NCBI GenBank assembly: GCA_017538365.1
Contig: JAFYIZ010000043.1
Span: forward strand, 1-35,238
DNA length: 35,238 nt
Source of the DNA: a bacterium
GTDB lineage: Bacteria > UBP6 > UBA1177
Direction: 5' to 3'
The notes under the pieces were generated by a model. That model saw only the letters and a program-made list of their open reading frames with translations. It ran no database searches and was not told where the DNA came from. The position numbers and the translations under genes are program-made. This document shows, piece after piece, positions 8,513 through 15,073 of this stretch. Within the stretch, counting starts at the first letter, position 1; every line of letters begins with the position of its first letter.

Positions 8513-8929
8513 ATGAGCAATAAAAACATCAACGTTCTTATCCTTGACGACGAAGAGAGCATTCTTTCCAGCCTCCGCAGACTTCTCGAAGACAAAGGCT
8601 ATAACGTCGTTACAAACAGCAATCCCGCTGCAGCGATCGAATACATGAGAAACAACATCGTTCACATCGCCCTTGTAGACGTCACGATGCCGAACATGGA
8701 CGGTCTTTCAGCTCTCAGCATGATGAAAGAGGTCAACGGTCTCACGCAGATCATCATGATGAGCGCTTACGCTACGACAGACAGAGTTATCGCTGCTCTT
8801 GAAAACGGCGCCAACGATTTCCTTCTCAAACCTTTCAACAACCTCGAACACGTTGTTTCGATCGTTGAAGAATCGGAAAAGAAGCTGATCCGCTGGCAGG
8901 GTGTAATCAAACAGCTTGGAGCACTTTAA
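8513..8929 (+). CDS. Stand-alone CheY-like receiver domain protein
   Basis: The ATG at 8513 is chosen over the TTG at 8501 because GGAGG at 8503-8507 is correctly spaced for it. The 138 residues are a single response-regulator receiver domain with the full catalytic set: D12 and D13 (acid pocket), D56 (phospho-acceptor), S84 (conserved Thr/Ser) and K106 followed by Pro. About 20 residues follow the receiver, with no DNA-binding or enzymatic output domain. It sits 15 bp after the winged-helix gene, and its stop codon is immediately followed by the start of the HD-GYP gene. It therefore probably acts by binding a partner, most plausibly that HD-GYP protein. No histidine kinase is in the window. 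Confidence 0.92.
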   Translation: MSNKNINVLILDDEESILSSLRRLLEDKGYNVVTNSNPAAAIEYMRNNIVHIALVDVTMPNMDGLSALSMMKEVNGLTQIIMMSAYATTDRVIAALENGANDFLLKPFNNLEHVVSIVEESEKKLIRWQGVIKQLGAL

Positions 8930-10204
8930 TTGACTATTTACCCGCAGGCAAGACTCACTCAACTGCCTATTCAGGATATAGAATTTCCTTCCTCTTTCGC
9001 TGCCGATTTTGTATCTGAGTTCGTCAAAGCGTGCGAGCTCGACAATTCCGGCAGCGAGATCTATCACAGTTGGAAAGTCTGCATCATGGCATGCAGAATC
9101 GGTAAAAAGCTCAATCTCGACAGAAATTCGATGAAAGAGCTGTTTTTCGCCTCTCTGCTCCACGACATCGGCGGAGTTATGGTCAAAGGCCACGTAATCG
9201 ACCTTTTGACCCAGATTCCCGATGCTTACGGTCAGAAAAGCAATTTCCGTATTTTTGTCCATCCGCACAGAGGCGAAACGATACTCAGCACTTTCCCGAC
9301 TTTCAGGAACATCAGCGAGATCGTGGGAACTCATCACGAGTTTTACGACGGTACCGGTTTCCCGAAAGGCCTGAAAGGCGACAAAATACCGCTCTGTTCA
9401 CGCATAATCAGAGTCGCTGACGCAGTTGAGATAGCCGCGCAGGTTCATTCTGTGGACGACCCCGATGAAATCATTTCGCTTCTCGGAATTTTTTCTGAGG
9501 AAGAGTTCGACCCCGAAATTTATAAAATTTTCGTTGATCTTGTTAAAAACGAAGCTCTTTTTGACGCGGTAAAAAGCGGCGAAGCAGTTGAAAAAAGCAT
9601 GGCAGAGCTGAAAAAAGAGATGACAGACCACCATCTGCTCTCTTCGCCAGACACTCTCAACCGTTTTTTCAAAATGGTTGCATCCATCGCCGACAACCTG
9701 ACTTCGTCCGAATACAATCACTCTCTGCGTGTCGCTGAACTTTCGGTTCAGATGGCTTACCTGATGAAACTGAACGAAAGTGAGATACTGACTATCCGCT
9801 GGGCTTCGTTCCTGCATGATATCGGCAAACTCGCAGGAAACCGCTCGGTTTACCGCAAGCGCGAAAAACTTACCGAAGAAGAGTGGCTGAACGTCAAGGC
9901 GCATCCGCAGAGAAGTTACGACATACTCAACAAAGTCGCAGGCATGGATAAAATTGCCTACTACGTTCTCTATCACCACGAAAATCAGGACGGTTCAGGC
10001 TATCCCGAAGGTTTGAAAGGGGAGAAGATTCCGCTTGCTTCGAGAATAATGCACGTTGCCGACGCCTACGACGCAATCACTTCAAACCGTCCATACCACA
10101 GAAAAAAACAGCAGGAAGAGGCTTTGAGCGAACTGAAAAAGAACGTCAACAGACAGTTCGATCCGAATGTTGTCGAAGTTTTTTCCAAATTCCTGATGTC
10201 GTAG
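8930..10204 (+). CDS. Tandem HD-GYP protein, probable cyclic-di-GMP phosphodiesterase
   Basis: The gene starts with TTG at 8930, directly after the TAA of the receiver gene; GGAG at 8918-8921, inside that gene, is the ribosome site, implying translational coupling. The 424-residue product has two HD domains. The N-terminal one has HDIGG (H78), HPHRGE, HHEFYDGTGFP (H135, H136) and RIIRVADAVE. The C-terminal one has HDIGK (H296), HPQRSYDIL, HHENQDGSGYP (H349, H350), RIMHVADAYDAI and RPYHRKK, a canonical HD-GYP set. HD-GYP enzymes hydrolyse cyclic di-GMP at a metal centre. The second domain looks catalytic. The first keeps its metal-type residues but has Gly for Lys in HDIGK, so it may be regulatory. 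No membrane segment is seen. Confidence 0.92.
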   Translation: MTIYPQARLTQLPIQDIEFPSSFAADFVSEFVKACELDNSGSEIYHSWKVCIMACRIGKKLNLDRNSMKELFFASLLHDIGGVMVKGHVIDLLTQIPDAYGQKSNFRIFVHPHRGETILSTFPTFRNISEIVGTHHEFYDGTGFPKGLKGDKIPLCSRIIRVADAVEIAAQVHSVDDPDEIISLLGIFSEEEFDPEIYKIFVDLVKNEALFDAVKSGEAVEKSMAELKKEMTDHHLLSSPDTLNRFFKMVASIADNLTSSEYNHSLRVAELSVQMAYLMKLNESEILTIRWASFLHDIGKLAGNRSVYRKREKLTEEEWLNVKAHPQRSYDILNKVAGMDKIAYYVLYHHENQDGSGYPEGLKGEKIPLASRIMHVADAYDAITSNRPYHRKKQQEEALSELKKNVNRQFDPNVVEVFSKFLMS

Positions 10205-10205
10205 T

Positions 10206-10256
10206 CTCTTCATTTTCGGACAGAAAAATCCTTCAAAAGAAGAGTTCTTTGCTGTC
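10206..10256. terminator. Possible bidirectional hairpin between convergent genes
   Basis: Two nested options exist. CTCTTC at 10206-10211 pairs with GAAGAG at 10239-10244, or GACAG with following A residues (from 10219) pairs with a T-run and CTGTC ending at 10256. It lies in the 50-bp gap between the HD-GYP gene and the converging ORF6N gene. Neither stem is strong. Confidence 0.25.
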
Positions 10257-11265
10257 ACAAAACAACTTTCTGATTTTTCAAAATATTTTTGATTAACGGC
10301 TTATAAACTGCACTGTCCGTAATTGTTGTAATTGCACTGACTTTTTTCCCGGCATCTTTTGACGAAGCTCCGCAGTGGTAAATAGTTTCGTTTTTTGTGC
10401 CGAAATCAAGGACGATGTATCTGTCGTGAAAGATTCCGTTCGCCATTTTGAAAGTAACGGTAATGCTTGGATATTCCTTGGAAAAATCATCATATTCCTT
10501 TTGATGCAGACCCTTGCCTTTGTTGTCGGTGAATATCGTGATTTTTACATTTTTCCGCGTTGATTTAAGCAGAACGAGCGTTTTCAAATCAATGTAGTTG
10601 TCAATCACGAAAATCGTCTCTTTAGCTTTGGCGTAAATTTCCTGATATGCGAGATCAGCTTCAACGGGCTTGCCGTTCAAAAACAAAAAATCCTTTTTCA
10701 GTTCCGGATTGGTGAAATCTTCAATTATGTGCGCAATGTCTGCTTTGGTTGCCATATTTTCTTCGATTTTCGATAATTTGTGATCTATCACGGCAATATC
10801 TTTCGTATTTTGTGAAGTCTGAATCGCAAGTTTGGCGACTTCATCATACCCGATCAGATGTTCCCGCTCGAGAATAAAATCTTTCATTCCCTTGAAAAGC
10901 CGGATCAGCATCTTGCTCTGTTGAATTGCCATATCGCCGCGAAGAACAGTCATCAGCATGTAAATTCCCTGTTCTGTGAAGGCGTAAGGAAGATATTTGA
11001 TGTTGCTGCCGCGTCCAGTGTTCAAGGTCAAAAATTTTGACCTTGAACGTAAAAAAGAGACTTTTTCCAATTCTTCCCATGTCAGTTGGAAGCGAAAATC
11101 ATTATCGAATTTGTCAATATTATTCTTTACTTGCTGGTTAAAAGCCTTGACAGAATAACCGTAAATTTCTGCCAGATCGAAGTCAAGCATCACTTGCACT
11201 CCGCGGATCGTGTAAATTTTTGACTTCAAATCCTGTTCGCTGTGAATCACAATTTCATTTTCCAT
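10255..11265 (-). CDS. ORF6N domain protein with PLD-like C-terminal domain
   Basis: The 336-residue product starts at the ATG at 11265 after a weak AAGAGG. Residues about 12-100 form an ORF6N domain, the phage/KilA-N-related DNA-binding fold, with RGVQVMLDFDLAEIYGY and the later AFTEQGIYMLMTVL. A charged helical linker spans about 130-185. The C-terminal part (about 193-330) is phospholipase-D-like: it has IFVIDNYIDLKTLVLL, then H280-x-R282-x4-D287 in place of the canonical HxKx4D, and HCGASSKDAG. The family is common in mobile or accessory regions of gut-type bacteria and has no firm function. Lys-to-Arg in the HKD motif may mean no phosphodiesterase activity. It faces its neighbours in the opposite orientation. 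Confidence 0.85.
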   Translation of the reverse strand: MENEIVIHSEQDLKSKIYTIRGVQVMLDFDLAEIYGYSVKAFNQQVKNNIDKFDNDFRFQLTWEELEKVSFLRSRSKFLTLNTGRGSNIKYLPYAFTEQGIYMLMTVLRGDMAIQQSKMLIRLFKGMKDFILEREHLIGYDEVAKLAIQTSQNTKDIAVIDHKLSKIEENMATKADIAHIIEDFTNPELKKDFLFLNGKPVEADLAYQEIYAKAKETIFVIDNYIDLKTLVLLKSTRKNVKITIFTDNKGKGLHQKEYDDFSKEYPSITVTFKMANGIFHDRYIVLDFGTKNETIYHCGASSKDAGKKVSAITTITDSAVYKPLIKNILKNQKVVL

Positions 11266-11297
11266 ATTTAAAACCTCTTAAAAAAACTTCACTCTGA

Positions 11298-11325
11298 AAA
11301 ATATTTATTTTGAAAATATTATCAA
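11298..11325 (-). promoter_or_regulatory. Weak candidate promoter for the ORF6N gene
   Basis: On the minus strand TTGATA (11325-11320) and TATTTT (11303-11298) are 16 bp apart. The region is so AT-rich that chance matches are likely. Confidence 0.3.
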
Positions 11326-11417
11326 CAAAACTTTAATTTATTTTGCAAAATATTCTAAAAATTCATTCGTAAAAGAAGTGAAAACAGCAGAATTTTTATG
11401 GAAACCAGTTTCTCATC

Positions 11418-11445
11418 TTGCCTTAAAACACTATTTTTGTAGGAT
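11418..11445 (+). promoter_or_regulatory. Candidate promoter upstream of the secreted DUF4424-like protein
   Basis: TTGCCT at 11418-11423 and TAGGAT at 11440-11445 are 16 bp apart. This would give a leader of about 100 nt before the ATG at 11554, containing the small frame at 11479-11544. The rest of the gap 11266-11553 holds nothing recognisable. Confidence 0.4.
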
Positions 11446-11478
11446 TGAGTGCTTGTTTTGCTATGCTGGATTAGTGAT

Positions 11479-11544
11479 ATGACTTACGAAAAATTTCAGC
11501 AAATCGGATTTCCGCAAACAAATGTTGATCCATATTGGCAATAG
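11479..11544 (+). CDS. Doubtful 21-residue leader ORF
   Basis: This frame runs from ATG to TAG, starts MTYEKFQQIGFPQ and ends VDPYWQ. It ends 9 bp before the next gene. The ribosome site is poor (CTGGAT), so it may be untranslated. It could be a leader peptide, a decayed gene end or chance. Confidence 0.18.
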   Translation: MTYEKFQQIGFPQTNVDPYWQ

Positions 11545-11553
11545 GGGGCTAAA

Positions 11554-12873
11554 ATGAGAAGTATAATATTTTCAGCGTTTTTTCTTTTTTGTTTCTGTGT
11601 TTTCGCCAACGGCGGGCCTGTATTTGACAACAAGCTCGGTTCCACCGGAAACGTCACATTCGTTAAAAAGGCCGCTCTCCAGCTTGTAAAGGAAGATCTG
11701 AAAATCAAAGTTGACGGCGAAAAGGCTCATTTTCAGGTGAGATATACTTTTCAGAATATCGGCGGAGATACAAAAATACAGTTTGCTTTCCCGATGGAAA
11801 CTAGAATGTTTGGTTGGAGTTGCTGGGGGGAAAAAGAACTGGAATGTCAGGCAAACAGGGCGAAAGAAATAAAGAATTTTATCGAAAAAGAGAAAGTCTT
11901 TGACTATAAAATTTCAAAAAACGGCAAGGATTTGAAGTGGTCAAAGAAATCGGAAACAAAAAAGATCGAAGATAATTCTGATGAGGATTTGAACAAAATC
12001 AGTGAATGGTTTATATCAGAAATCGAATTCAAAAAGTTTGAAAAGGCTGAAATTTATATCTCATACACGATTGAATCCGGTAGAACACTCGGGTTTTACA
12101 GCTGTTCGGCGATGCCGGAAATCACTTCAAGAGATATACACTACAACTTTTATCCGGCTTCTTTTTTCGGGACCGGAAGTGTCGGGGATTTGAGTGTTAC
12201 CGTTGATCTCACTGAACTCAAAAAAGATAACGGCAAACTGGATGAGACCAGAGGACTCGAATTTATAGAGCAGAACCCAGGAGTTTTAAAGTTCGAAGGA
12301 AAAAATGTCGATTTTAAAAAGGTCAAAGAATTCTTGGTTTACTATTCTATCGAAGAGAAAGATAGATCCGATTACATAAAGGCAAAAAGGCTTCTTCCAA
12401 CGCAGTTCCGCATAGTTTCACCGAACATTGCGCCTGAAAATGTGGAAAAAATGTTCGATTTTGATCCTGAGACCTGCTTTGCACCCGGCAAAGAAAATGA
12501 AATCTCATTCTTTTTCGATAAAAAATCTCTGCCGGGATATTCCGCCATTCTTTTGAAAACTTCAAAAAATGACAAGTTCAAAGTTGTTGGCGAAATGGAT
12601 TGCGATACATGGGACAGCGAGGATGTATTTGAGTACACTTCTGATAAAATCAGAAAATGTGATCTGTGCAGTGCTTCCCGTTGCGAAATGCAAAAAAAGC
12701 CAAATTGCAAATTTACCACGGATTGTGCCTATGATCTGATTGATCCTGGAGATTATGACCCGACGAATGTCAAGGAATGCCGCATTAAAATAAAAGTCGA
12801 ACCAGTCGGAGCAACAAAAAATGCTCCGTGCATAAGCGAGATATTTATTATGCCACATTACCTTGGGGAATAA
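11554..12873 (+). CDS. Secreted protein with DUF4424-like region and discoidin-like C-terminus
   Basis: The 439-residue product starts after AGGGGG. A signal peptide MRSIIFSAFFLFCFCVFA precedes NGGPVFDN, without a lipobox. Residues about 35-250 follow a DUF4424-like plan: VKKAALQLVKEDLKI, then HFQVRYTFQNIGGDTKIQFAFPM and later EIEFKKFEKAEIYISYTIES, as in beta-rich periplasmic proteins. The C-terminal part (about 285-439) has IAPENVEKMFDFDPETCFAPG and later CRIKIKVEPVGATKNAPCISEIFI. That pattern recalls discoidin-like carbohydrate-binding domains of the NADase-glycan-binding type. Both domain calls are by pattern and need a profile search. The gene is more AT-rich than its neighbours and sits in an accessory patch, so acquisition by transfer is possible. 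Binding of an extracellular glycan is inference. Confidence 0.6.
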   Translation: MRSIIFSAFFLFCFCVFANGGPVFDNKLGSTGNVTFVKKAALQLVKEDLKIKVDGEKAHFQVRYTFQNIGGDTKIQFAFPMETRMFGWSCWGEKELECQANRAKEIKNFIEKEKVFDYKISKNGKDLKWSKKSETKKIEDNSDEDLNKISEWFISEIEFKKFEKAEIYISYTIESGRTLGFYSCSAMPEITSRDIHYNFYPASFFGTGSVGDLSVTVDLTELKKDNGKLDETRGLEFIEQNPGVLKFEGKNVDFKKVKEFLVYYSIEEKDRSDYIKAKRLLPTQFRIVSPNIAPENVEKMFDFDPETCFAPGKENEISFFFDKKSLPGYSAILLKTSKNDKFKVVGEMDCDTWDSEDVFEYTSDKIRKCDLCSASRCEMQKKPNCKFTTDCAYDLIDPGDYDPTNVKECRIKIKVEPVGATKNAPCISEIFIMPHYLGE

Positions 12874-12877
12874 AAGT

Positions 12878-13009
12878 ATGAATGTCCAGAGCTCCATCCG
12901 CAAGAATTTTGATTGGTACTATCCACCAAAAGTAGACAACAAAATGAGCCTTTCGGGTAAAAACCAGACAAAAAGATTTTCTTCCAAAGTGTTTTTTGCT
13001 ATTGCCTGA
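12878..13009 (+). CDS. Doubtful 43-residue ORF or truncated gene start
   Basis: The frame starts 4 bp after the stop of the secreted-protein gene, with GGGGAA at 12866-12871 as a plausible ribosome site. It encodes MNVQSSIRKNFDWYYPPKV and ends KVFFAIA. The end looks like the beginning of a hydrophobic segment cut by a stop, as if a membrane-protein gene had been truncated. No family was recognised, and chance is possible. Confidence 0.25.
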   Translation: MNVQSSIRKNFDWYYPPKVDNKMSLSGKNQTKRFSSKVFFAIA

Positions 13010-13028
13010 ATATCTTATAGCAAAAATC

Positions 13029-13056
13029 TTGCCGTCATCTTTTTTGGCATTATAAT
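13029..13056 (+). promoter_or_regulatory. Predicted promoter of rpoN-ptsN-purSL
   Basis: TTGCCG at 13029-13034 and TATAAT at 13051-13056 are 16 bp apart, followed by TTTCCG. Initiation near 13063 would leave a leader of only about 20 nt before the ATG at 13083. Confidence 0.72.
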
Positions 13057-13082
13057 TTTCCGTTTTTTTGACGGGTGGCGCA

Positions 13083-14612
13083 ATGAGTTCTTCTTTAAAG
13101 ATACAGCAGCAGCAGAATCTGGTGCTTAAAACCGATCTCAGAATGACTCTGCAGATGCGCCAGAGCATCGAGATGCTGCTCAAAAACCAGTTCGAGTTGC
13201 GCGAAATGATTCTCGAGGAAGTTTCCGAAAATCCTTTTCTCGAAATCGAAGACTGGGGCGACGATATTCAGGAAGAACCGGTTCCGCAGCACGGAGAGGA
13301 AGCGGAGATTGCCGATACAAAAAGTTCCGATGTAACCGTTCCGCTTCAAATCAACGACAATTCAGCCGACATGAGCTCTATTCTCGCAGATTTCGACTGG
13401 GAGCAGATTAGGGAGACTTCATCGAACAATTTCGGCGAGACGAACCTCAAAAAATCGAACGATATTCCAAACGATTTCAATTTTGAAAACACGATTCCCG
13501 AAGAGGAGAGTTTTGCCCAGTCGCTCGATTTCCAGATTTCTGTTTCTTCTCATCCCGAAAGTATGAAAGACGTCCTCATTTACATGGCTTACAACCTCGA
13601 TGCGAAAGGGTTCCTGCCAGACAGCGACGAAGATATTGCCGTTCAGATAGCGACCGATGTCGAAACTGTTGCGAAGGCGAGAGAGATCCTTAAAAATTTC
13701 GAGCCTTTAGGCTGCGGGTGCCGCAATTTCCCCGAATATCTGAGATTTATTTTTATAGAGCACGGTTCGGTTGATATTCCCGAAAAATTCGAAAAATCGG
13801 TTCACCGCCTTTTCAATGACGAGACGATGCTTGATCTCCTCGTAAAGAAAAATTTCGACGCGCTCTGCGGAAGTTTGGGAATCACGCAGCAGGAACTCAC
13901 AGAACTTCTCCTTTTCTTCAGAAGCGGTGTAGCTTCTCCCTATCCGGCCTTCGGTTACGAGCAGGAGCGGACTGAATACGTCAAAGCCGATCTCATGGTC
14001 TTCATGCGCGAGGGCGAGCCGGTGATCTATATCGACGACAAAATGCTGCCGACGGTAATTCTCAAAACCGAGCTTTTTGAAGAGAATATGAAAAACGTCA
14101 AAAACCGCAGCGAAAAGCACTTCATGCGCGAAAAATACAAAAACGCAGAGTGGATAATAAAGTCAGTGAGTGACAGGAACCGCACGCTTTATCAGGTTGC
14201 GGCAAGCATTTTCTCGCATCAGAAGGCGTTTCTTGAGCACGGCGACAAATTTCTGAAACCGCTCACTCTGAAAGACGTTTCGGACGACATCGGACGCCAC
14301 ATCGCAACGGTTTCGAGGCTTACCAACGGCAAGTACGCGCAGACTCCGCACGGGATTTTCGAGCTGAAATACTTCTTCGTAAAGCAGGTGAACGACAACC
14401 TTACGACAAACAAGCGTCTTGAGCAGAAAATTGTCGAGATAATCGAAGGGGAAAGCCGCGAAAATCCCTACAGCGACGACGACATTGCCCACATTCTGAG
14501 CAAGGAAGGAATCGAAGTCGCCCGCAGGACCGTCGCTAAATACCGCTCGAAAATGAATATCCCGCTTGCAAGAGAGCGCAAAAGAAACTATCAATTCGAA
14601 GTCGGGAGCTGA
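13083..14612 (+). CDS. rpoN: RNA polymerase sigma-54 factor
   Basis: The ATG at 13083 is preferred over the TTG at 13068 because the protein then begins MSSSLKIQQQQNLVLKTD, the usual sigma-54 N-terminus, with GGGTGG just upstream. The product is 509 residues. Region I (about 1-50) is Gln-rich, with LRMTLQMRQSIEMLL and ENPFLEIED. An acidic region II follows, then the core-binding region. A helix-turn-helix lies near 395-425 (DVSDDIGRHIATVSRLTNGK). The RpoN box is ARRTVAKYR near the C-terminus. Sigma-54 directs polymerase to -24/-12 promoters that need AAA+ activators. No such activator and no convincing sigma-54 promoter is in the window. A PtsN-like gene follows 2 bp downstream, echoing the rpoN-ptsN association in proteobacteria. 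Confidence 0.97.
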   Translation: MSSSLKIQQQQNLVLKTDLRMTLQMRQSIEMLLKNQFELREMILEEVSENPFLEIEDWGDDIQEEPVPQHGEEAEIADTKSSDVTVPLQINDNSADMSSILADFDWEQIRETSSNNFGETNLKKSNDIPNDFNFENTIPEEESFAQSLDFQISVSSHPESMKDVLIYMAYNLDAKGFLPDSDEDIAVQIATDVETVAKAREILKNFEPLGCGCRNFPEYLRFIFIEHGSVDIPEKFEKSVHRLFNDETMLDLLVKKNFDALCGSLGITQQELTELLLFFRSGVASPYPAFGYEQERTEYVKADLMVFMREGEPVIYIDDKMLPTVILKTELFEENMKNVKNRSEKHFMREKYKNAEWIIKSVSDRNRTLYQVAASIFSHQKAFLEHGDKFLKPLTLKDVSDDIGRHIATVSRLTNGKYAQTPHGIFELKYFFVKQVNDNLTTNKRLEQKIVEIIEGESRENPYSDDDIAHILSKEGIEVARRTVAKYRSKMNIPLARERKRNYQFEVGS

Positions 14613-14614
14613 TT

Positions 14615-15064
14615 ATGTGCAAAATAGGAAAATTTCTGAAAAAAGAGCTCATCACCTGCCATGCCGGCATAAAAACGAAGGAAGAGCTTTTTGAATATAT
14701 CGCCGGAAATGTCGAAAAGTGCGCCGGAATCTCCAAAGATTCTGTGCTCAAAAGCCTGACGGAGCGAGAAACTTACGGTTCTACCGGAATCGGCAAGGGT
14801 GTTGCAGTCCCGCACTGCCGGATAAAAGGCTCGAAAGAAGTCGTCATCCAGCTTATTTCGCTTGCAGAGCCTATGCCTTACGGAAGCAGCGACGGCGAAG
14901 ACGTGAGCCTCGTTTTCACGCTGATAGTGCCCGAGGGAAACAATCTGCTTTATCTCAAGCTGATAAGCCAGATCTCGGTTTTATGCAGCAATGCCAGAAT
15001 ACGCGCAGGGCTCATCGCGGCGAATGATCCCGAAAAAATGATTGGTTTGATCTCAAATTTATAG
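14615..15064 (+). CDS. ptsN: PTS EIIA domain protein, PtsN (EIIA-Ntr) type
   Basis: The 149-residue protein belongs to the fructose/mannitol-type EIIA family, with the phospho-acceptor H67 in GVAVPHCRI and the preceding STGIGKG loop. PtsN-type proteins take phosphate from NPr and act as regulators of nitrogen, potassium or carbon functions rather than sugar transport. GGGAG at 14603-14607 lies within the end of rpoN, and only two bases separate the stop of rpoN from this ATG, so the two are cotranscribed. Proteobacterial clusters usually have hpf between these genes and rapZ after them; both are absent here. No EIIB/EIIC permease is nearby, which supports a regulatory role. The symbol rests on context and type rather than on proven orthology. 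Confidence 0.88.
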   Translation: MCKIGKFLKKELITCHAGIKTKEELFEYIAGNVEKCAGISKDSVLKSLTERETYGSTGIGKGVAVPHCRIKGSKEVVIQLISLAEPMPYGSSDGEDVSLVFTLIVPEGNNLLYLKLISQISVLCSNARIRAGLIAANDPEKMIGLISNL

Positions 15065-15073
15065 GAGGAAATT

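Noticed and set aside
12878-13009. Toxin or antitoxin candidate after the secreted protein
   Set aside because: It is short, but shows no toxin-like hydrophobic span and no partner gene; kept only as a doubtful ORF.
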